Assembly: GCF_003171515.1 (NCBI RefSeq)
Contig: NW_027093999.1
Location: 1-28,815, forward strand
Length of the DNA stretch: 28,815 nt
Reading direction: 5' to 3'
Source of the DNA: Pyrenophora tritici-repentis
Taxonomy: Eukaryota; Ascomycota; Dothideomycetes; Pleosporales; Pleosporaceae
The notes beneath the pieces were generated by a model. That model had not been told where the DNA came from. It saw only the letters and a program-made list of their open reading frames with translations, and did not search any database. Shown here piece after piece: positions 8,748 through 17,637 of this stretch. Positions within the stretch are counted from its first letter, which is position 1, and every line of letters begins with the position of its first letter. Both the position numbers and the translations under genes were made by a program.

Positions 8748-8842
8748 TTGATTCCTATCTAGGTTAAAGGCTGCCTAATAAAGTAACTCTTTAACCTATA
8801 TAGGAATCAATCATGTCGATCGATTGATTGTTGCGGAGTCTG
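8715..8842. mobile_element. hAT-type MITE inserted in the TLH gene (128 bp)
   Basis: Perfect terminal inverted repeats of at least 20 bases (CAGACTCCGCAACAATCAAT at the left, its complement at the right). A second inverted repeat inside (CATGATTGATTCCTAT... with ...ATAGGAATCAATCATG) means almost the whole element can fold into one hairpin. It has no coding capacity. The perfect 8-bp target duplication GCGACGAG and the CAG...CTG ends fit the hAT superfamily. A relative with the same repeat core interrupts pol of chromovirus B, so the family has more than one copy here. Any transposase source lies outside the window. Confidence 0.92.
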
Positions 8843-11800
8843 GCGACGAGCTGCTGTACAAAGAGCTGCATTTTAGCATGGCGCAGTTCCGCGGCATGGT
8901 ACATGGGCTGGCTAGCGAGAGCCGGCGATTATTAACAGAGGAGTTAATGTTTAGCAGCAAGGCAGCGCCGGTGCCGGCAGTGCCATGGGAGAGCATACGT
9001 GACAACCCAACCGACGAGCGGCCAGGATGGAACTTTTTGAAGGATCATCGCACAAACATGCCCGTCAACGGCGAGAGGTGGTTATTTGAGCGGGTAGGCG
9101 AGAGCGCCAGCATCCGGAGTCGGTTCATGAAGCCCGGGACGCAGTCAGGGGTAGACCGACAGGCAATAGAGCGATACATGGACCGGGTGGTAGAATTTCG
9201 CGAGAAGCTGGCGGTGTTAATGCATATAACGGGTGGGCAGCCAGCGCGAGGGCCAGAGCTACTGAGCGTACGGCATAGCAACACAGTGCAAGGGGGGCAT
9301 CGCAATATATTCATCGAGGACGGCATGGTGGTGTTTGTGACACGGTACCACAAGGGATACAAAGTCAGCGGCGACGTCAAGATTATCCATCGATATTTGC
9401 CGCGCGAGGTGGGCGAGCTGGTAGTGTGGTATATGTGGCTGGTGTTGCCGTTCCAGCAGCGGCTCGAGGCGTTGGTGTGGGAGAAGGAGGCAGTTTCGTC
9501 GCATATGTGGCCAGCAGACCCCAGCGGCCGCAAGTGGACGACCGATCGGCTGCGGGAGGCGTTGAAGCGCGAGAGCCGGATCGCGATGGGCCAGGAGTGG
9601 ACGTTTGCCGGGTACCGGGAGATGGCGATTGGCATCAGCCGGCGGTTTTTGCGTGGATCGACAGCGTTCCAGGCAGATGAGGGCGAGGAGAATAAGGAGT
9701 GGGCTGAGGAGCAGGCAGGAGATTCGATTGCCGACGAGCAGGCGGGCCATACGTCGCACGTGGCGGGACTGGTATACGCGCGAGGGATCATGGAGCAGTC
9801 AGGGGCCGTGGCGGATAGGCGGCAGCAGTTCCGGGCATCGAGCACGGATTGGCATAGATTTTTGGGCTTCCAGGCAGGCTTGGACGACCAGAGAAGAAGC
9901 AGCAAGCGGAAGAGAGCGCCGTTTGAGAGCGAGGCAGACGAGGCAAGGGTGGATCGGTGGCAGCGGCTGAGGAAGATGGACGCGAGAGCGCAGCTGAAGC
10001 GCATGATGGGCGAGGAGGCCAAGTTCCGGGGGGTGCAGGAGGCAGCGATCAAAGCCATCACAGCAGGCGAGAGTCCCGTAGTAGCGGTGATGCCGACGGG
10101 GGCAGGCAAGAGCTTGTTGTTCATGTTGCCGGCGTGGGCAGAGCAGGGCGGCACGACGGTGGTGGTAGTGCCGTTGATCGCGTTGCGTGGCGACATGGCA
10201 CAGCGGTGCAAGAAGCTAGGGATATCGTGCGTAGAGTGGCAGAGTCGGCGTCCGCCAGACGCAGCAGCGGTGGTGTTAGTGACGCCCGAGTCGGCAGTTG
10301 GAGAGGAATTTGCAACGTTTTTAAACCGGCTACGAGCGACGCGGCAGCTAGATCGGATTATTATCGACGAGTGCCATATCGTGTTAAACCGGCAGTACAC
10401 GTTCCGCAAGCAGATGCAGCAGCTAGGTAAGCTAGTGGCTGTAGAGACGCAGATGGTCATGTTAACAGCAACGTTGCCACCCAGCGAGGAGGACGAGTTA
10501 TTCCGGCGAATGCATTTTGAGCGTGGGCAGGTAAGAATGTTTAGGGCACCAACAGCACGGAGCAACATAGCGTACCGGGTGGTAAGGGTAGAGAAGGAGA
10601 GGAAGAGACAGGAGGTAGAGGCAACGGTGTTGGCGATGGTACAGCAGAAGGTCCGAAAGTATAAGAGCGGCAAGATTGTAGTGTACGGCAACTCAGTGCC
10701 AAAGGTCAAGGGGTTAGCCGAGAAGCTCAAGTGCCATGCGTATCATCACCACGCGGTTGGCAAGGCAAGCATGTTGGAGGAGTTCATGGGCGGCAAGCAG
10801 CGGGTGATTGTGGCAACCAGCGCGTTGGGCATGGGAGTGGACGTGCCCGATATCCGGTGCATTGTCCACATGGATTGGCCGTTTAGCGTGTTGGATTACG
10901 CGCAGGAGAGCGGGCGAGCCGGGCGAGACGGGGAGCGGAGCGAGGCCATCATGATGGTGCAGGACGGCGAGCAGCGAGCGGCGGATGACAAGCAGGGGGA
11001 GGCGGAGCAGCGGTTGGTGCGAGCATACGTCGAAGGCATAGACGAGGCGGCGACATGTAGACGGGTAATGTTGGACGGGTATTTAGACAGGCGCGAGGCC
11101 GAGCGAGCTCGGTGCGAGGAGGGAGAGGAGAGGTGTGACGTATGCATGAGAGCCGACGGGGAGGAGATGGAGGAGGAGGAGATGGAGGAGGAGGAGATGG
11201 AGGAGGAGATGGAGGAGGAGATGGAGGAGGAGATGGAAGAGATGGAGGAGGTGGAGGAGGTGGAGGAGGTGGAGGAGATGGAGGTGGTGGAGGTGGCCGA
11301 GGGCGGCAGCAGCAACGAAGAAGAGGCGGAGACATTGGAGAGGGAGCAAGAAGAGGCGCGGCAGGCGTTTAATCAGCAGCAACGAGAGCAAGGCGGCCCG
11401 CGACAGAGATTGATACAGCAGCGGCAGCAGGAGTTCGCCGACGTCGAGTGGCTGCGTAGGCAGCTGGCGCAATGGATAAACCGGTGTGGGTTATGCGAGG
11501 CGGTAGGGCAAGGATCGAGCGCACACGACGTACGGCAATGTTGGCGACAGGAGAGCCAGCGGATCAAGGAGTCGATTAAGAGGATGGAAGAGACAATTAA
11601 GTTTGAGCGTTATTCGGGCTGTTTTTGGTGTGGAGTGCCGCAGGAGATATGCAATCGGTGGGAAAGGAATAGTTTTGGGCGATATCAGAGAGTCCAAGAC
11701 GGGGATTGCCAGTATAGAGGGGTATTAATAGGCGGGTTATTAAGTATAGCATTAGGGCGGAGCGAGGTAGGAAACCGATGGACGGCGCGGTTAGAGGAGT

Positions 11801-11931
11801 TCGGGGTTAGTAATTCAGGAGCAGGGCCGACGTTGTTTGAGTTTTTAGGAAAAAAGCGATTGTTAGAGACGGTTGAGAGCAATAACTTAGCAGGAGAGTT
11901 TTGTTGGATTACAAGATTAATAGGCGAGTAG
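8824..11931 (+). CDS. TLH C-terminal ORF: recombinase-like segment and RecQ helicase
   Basis: The first 7 codons come from the MITE; native coding resumes at 8843. Residues about 130-322 look like a tyrosine-recombinase catalytic fold: Arg142 in ITGGQPARGPELLS, YHKG near 175, Arg265 in FAGYREMAIG, then His309 and Tyr318 in QAGHTSHVAGLVYARG. RecQ helicase core: Q-like FRGVQEAAI 401, Walker A PTGAGKS 424-430, DECH 515-518, TAT 548-550, motif V ATSALGMGVDVPD 664-676, motif VI QESGRAGRDG 694-703. A RecQ-type zinc-binding subdomain follows (CRR at 745, Cys764, CDVC 771-774). A Glu/Met repeat spans 780-820, and a Cys/His-rich tail holds CGLC 888-891, CFWC 933-936 and nearby Cys906 and Cys943. ATP-dependent 3'-5' unwinding is expected. 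Confidence 0.92.
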   Translation: MIVAESGDELLYKELHFSMAQFRGMVHGLASESRRLLTEELMFSSKAAPVPAVPWESIRDNPTDERPGWNFLKDHRTNMPVNGERWLFERVGESASIRSRFMKPGTQSGVDRQAIERYMDRVVEFREKLAVLMHITGGQPARGPELLSVRHSNTVQGGHRNIFIEDGMVVFVTRYHKGYKVSGDVKIIHRYLPREVGELVVWYMWLVLPFQQRLEALVWEKEAVSSHMWPADPSGRKWTTDRLREALKRESRIAMGQEWTFAGYREMAIGISRRFLRGSTAFQADEGEENKEWAEEQAGDSIADEQAGHTSHVAGLVYARGIMEQSGAVADRRQQFRASSTDWHRFLGFQAGLDDQRRSSKRKRAPFESEADEARVDRWQRLRKMDARAQLKRMMGEEAKFRGVQEAAIKAITAGESPVVAVMPTGAGKSLLFMLPAWAEQGGTTVVVVPLIALRGDMAQRCKKLGISCVEWQSRRPPDAAAVVLVTPESAVGEEFATFLNRLRATRQLDRIIIDECHIVLNRQYTFRKQMQQLGKLVAVETQMVMLTATLPPSEEDELFRRMHFERGQVRMFRAPTARSNIAYRVVRVEKERKRQEVEATVLAMVQQKVRKYKSGKIVVYGNSVPKVKGLAEKLKCHAYHHHAVGKASMLEEFMGGKQRVIVATSALGMGVDVPDIRCIVHMDWPFSVLDYAQESGRAGRDGERSEAIMMVQDGEQRAADDKQGEAEQRLVRAYVEGIDEAATCRRVMLDGYLDRREAERARCEEGEERCDVCMRADGEEMEEEEMEEEEMEEEMEEEMEEEMEEMEEVEEVEEVEEMEVVEVAEGGSSNEEEAETLEREQEEARQAFNQQQREQGGPRQRLIQQRQQEFADVEWLRRQLAQWINRCGLCEAVGQGSSAHDVRQCWRQESQRIKESIKRMEETIKFERYSGCFWCGVPQEICNRWERNSFGRYQRVQDGDCQYRGVLIGGLLSIALGRSEVGNRWTARLEEFGVSNSGAGPTLFEFLGKKRLLETVESNNLAGEFCWITRLIGE
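11158..11290 (+). repeat. GAGATGGAGGAG-type microsatellite inside the helicase ORF
   Basis: Repeats of GAG, ATG and GTG codons encode a Glu-rich stretch with Met/Val between the zinc-binding subdomain and the Cys-rich tail. All changes stay in multiples of three, so the frame is kept. It is a likely length-variable linker. Confidence 0.85.
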
Positions 11932-11944
11932 AGGAAATATAGAG

Positions 11945-14795
11945 AGTTGTAACGTTGACGAGGGTAGCTCCAACAGCTCGAGTAGGTCGGATAGTGTAAG
12001 CAGCGATAAAGGCAAGAGCAGCAAGATCAGCGAGAGCGTAGGCAGGGTTAGCAGCAAGAGAGATAGCAGCAACAGTGACGATAGTAGCAGCAGTAAGAGT
12101 AGCGACGAAGGCGAGGGCAGCGAGAGCAGTGATCAAGGCGAGAGCAGCGAGAGTAGTGACGAAGGCGAGGGTAGTAAAGATATTAGAGGTAGCGAAAGCA
12201 GCGGCAACAGCGAGAGCAATGAGAGCAACGACAAAGACGAGGGCAGAGAAGGTAACGAGAGCGGCGAGAGCAGTAAGAGCGCAGGCAGCGTTGGTAGCGA
12301 GAGCAATAGCTGCAACAGTGGCGATAGTGGCGATAGCGAGGGCAGCGACGACGGCGAGGATGGCGAGGATGGCGAGGATGGCGAGGACAGCGAGGGCAAC
12401 TTGATGGCAGGTAGCGAAAGCAGTAATAGCAGCTTGAGCAGGGAGGAAAAGCGAGGGTCGTGACGACGGCGAGAGTAGCTCCGATAGCGAGAGCAGCAGA
12501 GCGAGAGCAGCAAGAGCGGCAAGAGCAACGAGAGCGAGGCAGGCGAGGCAGGCGAGAGCAACGAGATGGCAAGTAGCGAGAGCGAGGCAGGCGAGGCAGG
12601 CGAGAGCAACGAGATGGCAAGTAGCGAGAGCGTAGGGAGCGAGAGAGGCGAGAGAAATAAGAGCAGCGACATGATAGGTACCGTTGGCAGCGAGAGCATC
12701 GAGAGCCGCGCATATAGCGAGAGTAACGAGAACAGAGCGAGTAGCGAGAGCAGCGACGACGGTAAGGACAGCGAGAGCAGGAGCCGCAGCGGCGAAAGGA
12801 GTTGTAGAAGCCGTAGCAGCGGTAGGAAGTGAGAAGCAGCGAGAGTAGCGCGAGCAGTGGGGGGACAGCAGGGACAGCGAGAGCAGTAGGGAAAGCAAGA
12901 GCAGGGGCAGAAGTAGTTATAGCGGCCGCAGGCGTAGTAGGAGCGGTGGGGAGTGAGGAGCAGAAGCGAGGATATCGATAGCAGCGAGAGCAGCGAGGAC
13001 GGCGGGGATAGTAGGGATAGCGGGATCAGCTGTGAGAGAAGCGAGGATAGCGAGAGTAGGAAAGCAGGAGCCGCAGGCGCGATAGAAGTAAGAGTAGCAA
13101 GAGCAGTAAGAGCAGGATGTGTAGCCGCGAGGATAGAGGCAATTAAGGTAATTAAGGTGATTGCGATGATTGCGAGGACAGTAAGAGCAACAAGGGCAGC
13201 GCAAGAAAGGGGCGAACGGCAAGGGAATTAACTATTAAGTTAATTGTAGCGATTGCAAGGACAGCGGGAACAGCGAGGATAGTAAGGGCAGTAAGGGTAG
13301 AAAGGACAGCGGAAGCAGCGAGGACAACGAGGACAGCGAGGATTGTAAGGACAGCGGAAGCAGCGAGGACAACGAGGACAGCGAGGATTGTAAGGACAGC
13401 GGAAGCAGCGAGGACAACGAGGACAGCGAGGATTGTAAGGACAGCGGAAGCAGCGAGGATAATGAGGACAGCGAGGATAGTAAGAACAGCGAGGATAGTA
13501 AGGACAGTAAGAGTAGCGAGGATAGCGAAAGTAGGAGAGTAGCAGTAGCAATAGCAGTAGCCGGAGGTGTATATAAGCTGTAAGAGGTAAGAGGTAGAAG
13601 TAAGGATATTATAAGCAGCAAGGATAGCAGGGGCAGAAGCGGCAACAGGTGCAGGGGTAGTAGGAGTAGTAATAAGAATATTAAGAGCAGTGCAAGTTAC
13701 AAGGACAAGGGACAAAGTAAGGACAGTAGAGATAGTAAGAGTATCAGGAGCAGCGAGAACAGAAGCCGTAGGATTGATAGCGAAGATATTAAGAGCAGCA
13801 AGGAAAGCGAAAGTAGCGAGGGTAGTAAGAGCAGCGACAAGAGGAGCGGTAGCGGCCGCCGAAACCGCAGTTACCGCAGGTGGAGGAGGCGTAGGAGGTA
13901 AGGGGCAGAAGAGAGCAGTAGAGACAGCGGGAACAGCGGGGAAAGCGAGAGCAGCAAGAAGGACGGGGATAGTAGAGATAGAGGAAGTGGCGAGAGCAGA
14001 AGCAGTAATAGGGAGGATTGCGGAATGCGGAGGAGTAAGAGCGGTAGGAGTAAGAGTAGCAAGAGCAGGACGTAGAAGTAAGAGCCGTAGGAGCAGGAGC
14101 AGTAAGAATAGCAGGAGTAGCAAGGGTAGGAGCTTTAAAGGCGGCAGCAACGAGGGTGTTACAAGCAGCGAAAATAATAGGAGCAGGGAGAGTGGTCGCA
14201 GTAAGGATAGCGATAGAAGCGAGGTTGGCGACAGCAGGGACAGTAGTAGTAGCAAGAATAGCGAGAGTAGCGAGAGCAATAGCAGTGAGAGCTAGAGCAT
14301 TAAGAGTAGCAGCAATAAGAGCAGTAACCGTAGGAGTAGGCGCATTAAGAGTAAAAGCTGCAGGAGTAAGAGCAGTAAGGGCGGAAATAGTAGGAGCGTA
14401 ATTAGCGAGAGCAGGAGCAGCGAGGACAGCAGGAGCAGCTGGAATGGCGAGAGCAGCAAGGACGGAGTGGATAGCAAGAATAGGAAGCGTAGGGGCCGCA
14501 GTGGCGATATTTGTAGAAGCGGCAGTAAACACAGGTGTAGTAGTAGCCGTAGGAGTAATAACGAGCATGTTAAAAGCAGCAAGGACGGCAGGAACAGCGG
14601 GAGTTGCAATAGTAGAACCCGTAACCGTAATTGAATAGACAGTAAGAGTGATAGTCGCGATAGAAGGAAAAGTTACAAGAATAGCAGCCGTAGCCGTGGT
14701 AGAAGCAAGAGTAATTATAATAGAGGCAAAGATAGTAACAGTAGTAAGAGTAATAAGCACAGTAAGGGTATAGTAAGAGCAAAAGTTTAAAGAAG
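11945..14795 (+). repeat. AGY-rich (serine-codon) low-complexity tract
   Basis: About 2.85 kb in which AGC/AGT alternates with GAG, AAG, GAY, AAC and GGC with 3-base periodicity. Read on the plus strand it gives Ser/Glu/Asp/Lys/Gly-rich peptides. One frame is open from 11924 (overlapping the TLH stop) to about 12463, and others at 12566-12832 and about 13232-13582. The serine register then jumps frames many times, with stops. By 14640-14790 it reads as Ser/Arg-rich. There is no convincing start, domain or continuous frame, so a trinucleotide-based satellite or decayed repeat protein is likelier than a working gene. The long minus-strand Leu/Ala/Pro ORFs here are its shadow. Confidence 0.75.
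13304..13483 (+). repeat. 45-bp tandem repeat, four units
   Basis: Units start at 13304, 13349, 13394 and 13439 (GGACAGCGGAAGCAGCGAGG...). The first three are identical and the fourth has a few changes. The length is a multiple of three; in the serine register each unit reads DSGSSEDNEDSEDCK. Confidence 0.92.
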
Positions 14796-16204
14796 AGTTA
14801 TTTATGTTAAAAATAAGTATGCAGGTATAAAGCAAAGAAAAGAAAGATTCGAAAAGAGAGAGTATAAAGTTGGTGAGATTCATAATCGATAGATGAGGTA
14901 GGTAAAACAGGTATAGTTTGTAGTATATATTAGATAGTGTTTAAGAAAGAAATCAAGCATAGAATTAAGTAGGATTTAAGGATTAGGATTGTAGTAGAAG
15001 ACAGAGCAAGTTATTAGGAATACATTAATAAGAAGATAGAAGAAAAGATTAAGTTTATATAAAAGTAGAGTCATAAGAAGAAGATATAAATAAAAAGATA
15101 TAAGAGATTATGTTTCAATAATATTAAAAAGAGATGTTAGAAAAGAAAGAAGAATAAAAGAAACCCGATATAATTTAAGAGGAGTATAGTAAAGGGAATA
15201 GAAGATAGGTAGAAGAAGAAAGAGAGAGAAAGATAAGGAAGTTTATAGAGAAGGACATAAGAAGCAAAAGATAAAGAGAAAGAAGGAGAAGTAAAGAAAA
15301 TAGAAAGAGAAGTAAAGAAAAATATAGAGCAAGTAAAGAGAGAGTAGCAAGAACAGCAGTAGTAATAAGGATAAGGATAGAGTTAAGGTACAGTACAATA
15401 ATGCATAGTGGGTATTTAAGCAACAGTAGTAAGACGAGGCAGGCCGTGTTGGACGTGCATACAGTAGGTAGAGTTTAAGTTTACCGACGCAGAATAGTGA
15501 TAGAGGTATATAGGGTAGTAGATAATGCGATGCGGTATATAGACGGCGGTAGGCGAAGGACAGAGCCGACACAATATACAACAGTATTAGAGAACTAAGA
15601 GGTAGTAGGCAAAGGAGATAGTTGAAGAAGTATTTAGGTTGTGTTTAGTATAGCGAATGGTATAACGTGTGTATACAAGCAATAAGAAGATAATAGATAC
15701 GGAGGAGATTAGACAGCAGATATAAAAGATTGTTAGTTTCGAGGGTATTTATAGCAAGGTTGTTAGGATTAGTATAGGGAAGCAAGAATAGAGTAGCATA
15801 GGGATAGATAGGAGGTTAGTAGAACAGAGAGTTAAAGTAAATTTAATAGAGGGATTCGTAAGACAGTTTTAGAGCAAGTAGGGGTTAGGGTGTACAGAAA
15901 CGAATAGGTTAATAAGAGAGTTTTATTAGAGTCAGCCGTTTATAATAGAGGAGAACAATAAACAACAGAGGTTATTGCAGAGAAGGGTATAGGCCGAGGT
16001 AAAGGGAAGAAGAGAGAAGATATAGTGGCAATAGGAAAAGTTTCCGAGTTAGGGTATTTAGTAGATGTTATATAGATTAAGTGATAAAAGCGAGTAAATT
16101 AGATTAAAAATAAGGAGAGATAGAAATAGATGAAGAGGAAAGGAAAGAAGAGAGAGGAACAGAAGAGAGAGAGGGGAAGGATGGATGTGGTGGAGAGGAG
16201 AGAT
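14796..16204. repeat. Purine-rich, C-poor subtelomeric DNA with a decayed ORF
   Basis: No intact gene. The plus strand is mostly A and G with TA-rich interruptions and little C. TpA is frequent while CpA and TpG are scarce in the lines checked by eye, as RIP would leave. At 15845-16015 one frame still looks protein-like (for example GLGCTETNRLIREFY and NNKQQRLLQRRV) with TAG stops where CAG could have stood. The ancestor is not recognised. Telomere-like GGGTTAGGG occurs near 15881. Confidence 0.55.
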
Positions 16205-16640
16205 GAGGAGGGGCAGGGAGGGTTGGAGCAGCAGGAGCAGGAGCAGGAGCGACAAGGCGGGTGGCGGAGGTGAATACAGCAGCGGCAACAGGAGTTTAGG
16301 GAGGTAGAGTAGTGAGGTAGGGAATTAGGATGGTAGGGGAATGGATAGGGAATATGCAAAGGGGCGGATAATGGGCGAAGCGAGGAAAATATAGGGAGAT
16401 GTTGGTGAGGGGAGGGGGGAAGTGTAAAAGAAGCGATTACGATTGTTTTAGAGCCGATTCAGTTTAAGGGTTATTAGGGGCGTTTTTGGTGGGAGGTAGA
16501 GTAGGAAAGGAATTGTTAGGGGCGGTATTAGAAGGTAAGAGATGCAAATTAACAGTATAAAGGAGTATTCACGGGGGTTTATTAGGGCAGCGTTTAGGTA
16601 GAGGGAGGTAGGAAAGCGTTAGGGGGCGGGGTTAAAGGGG
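16205..16640 (+). pseudogene. Decayed TLH 3'-end copy 1
   Basis: Aligns by eye with the TLH gene from about 11337 to 11800. The conserved run AATACAGCAGCGGCAACAGG at 16272 matches ATACAGCAGCGGCAGCAGG of the gene. Translation near 16457-16600 still shows QFKGY, GRFWW, ERN, GRY, KVRD and QYKGV in the order and spacing of the TLH tail (KFERY, GCFWC, ERN, GRY, RVQD, QYRGV) with stops between. It lacks the helicase motifs and cannot code. Many differences are C to T or G to A. Confidence 0.75.
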
Positions 16641-16719
16641 AGAAGAGGATTTATAGTAGATAAGACAGGGTTAGGGGTATAGAAGGAAGAAAGGGTTAGG
16701 GTTACAGAATAAAGAGAGG

Positions 16720-17430
16720 GATAGGTAAGAAATGAATAGAAGAATAAAAATATTCATAAGGAGATAAAGGAGGATTAGATTACAGGCAAAATAAGGTAGA
16801 AGAGCAATTCGTTAGGTAGTATGTAGAGGGGAAAGAGTGGGTAATAAGATATAGAAGGCGAGTATTAGAAAAGTATTTGGAGGGGCAAGGAGGCGAAGAG
16901 AGATATAAAGAAGAGGAGGAGAGATTTTTAGTGTGTAGACAAGCGGACAAGGAGATAGACAGCAGCAAAGAGCAGTAATAAAGAGGAGATATAGTAGAGA
17001 GGAGGGTAGAGCAGTAGGAGCAGGAGCGACAAGGCGGGTAGTAGAGTTTAATACGGCAGTGATAACAGGAGTTTAGGCAGGTAGAGTAGTAAGACAGGCA
17101 ATTAGGATAGTAGGGGAATAGATAGGGAATATGCGAAGGGCGGGTGATAAGCAAAGCGAGGACAAAATAGGGAGATGTTAGTGACGGGGAGGAGAAATAC
17201 AAAAGAAGCAGTTAAGATTGTGTTAGAGTAGATTTGTATAAGGGTTATTCGTTATGTATTTAGTAGGGAGTTAGGCAGGAGAAATGTAAGGGGTAGGAGA
17301 GGAATTGTTCGGGGCAGTATTGGATAGTACGAGACGCAAATTGATAGTGTAACAGAGTATTAATAGGGGGGTTAATAGAGGAAGAGGTAGGGTAGAGGGA
17401 GGTAAGAGAGTAGTGGAGGGCGCGGTTAAA
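16720..17430 (+). pseudogene. Decayed TLH 3'-end copy 2
   Basis: A second relic, longer at its 5' side. It follows the TLH gene from about 10940 (before the zinc-binding subdomain) to about 11800: GATTACAGGC... at 16777 matches GATGACAAGC... at 10984, and GTATTTGGAGGGGC near 16873 matches GTATTTAGACAGGC near 11079. The tail keeps QYWIVRDAN and RVLIGG matching the gene's QRVQDGD and RGVLIGG. It lacks the Glu/Met microsatellite. Compared with copy 1 it has TAG where copy 1 has TGG at several sites, a RIP-type change. Confidence 0.75.
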
Positions 17431-17441
17431 GGGGTTAGGGG

Positions 17442-17560
17442 TAGAGAGAGGAAGGGTCAGGGAGAGGAAGGGTCAGGGAGGGTAGAGAGGATCAGGGAGG
17501 GTAGAGAGGATCAGGGAGGGTAGAGAGGATCAGGGAGGGTAAAGAGGGTTAGGTATTATA
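17442..17560. repeat. 18-19-bp G-rich minisatellite
   Basis: Tandem units of the form GTAGAGAGGATCAGGGAGG with an exact 19-base period from 17482, preceded by 18-base variants (GAGGAAGGGTCAGGGA). It lies just before block A, as the minisatellite at 26813-26980 lies just before block B. Confidence 0.85.
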
Positions 17561-17637
17561 GTATAAGAAGATAACTAGAGAAAGTAAGTAAAAAGAGTTA
17601 AGAATAATAAAGTGGATAGTAAATAATATATAGGGGG

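Larger units (their letters stand above)
7033..11931 (+). pseudogene. Telomere-linked RecQ helicase gene (TLH type), interrupted
   Basis: One ancestral gene of about 1,590 codons in three pieces. It joins an OrsD/DUF3505-like zinc-finger N-terminus, a tyrosine-recombinase-like middle and a RecQ helicase C-terminal half. Genes of this class sit next to telomeres in several fungi (S. pombe tlh1/tlh2, Magnaporthe TLH, Ustilago UTASa), and a role in telomere or subtelomere recombination has been proposed. Transcription runs toward the telomere. Two lesions: one base missing from a C run at 8237-8240, and a 128-bp MITE at 8715-8842. Removing the MITE and one target-duplication copy joins the flanks in frame. 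Apart from these the frame is open and the motifs are intact, so inactivation is recent or, for the C run, possibly an assembly error. Confidence 0.88.

Noticed and set aside
9045..10730. 561-codon minus-strand ORF across the helicase
   Set aside because: It lies antisense to clear recombinase-like and RecQ motifs, has a Ser/Arg/Cys-rich composition with no domain, and is a shadow of the GC-rich coding strand.
13304..13483. CRISPR-like array
   Set aside because: Units are contiguous tandem repeats without spacers, in a eukaryotic chromosome end.
11909..14883. Several long minus-strand ORFs (up to 375 codons) rich in Leu, Ala, Pro, Ser and Thr
   Set aside because: They are the complement of the AGY/GAG low-complexity tract, which has few stops in several frames; no start context, domain or complexity supports a gene.
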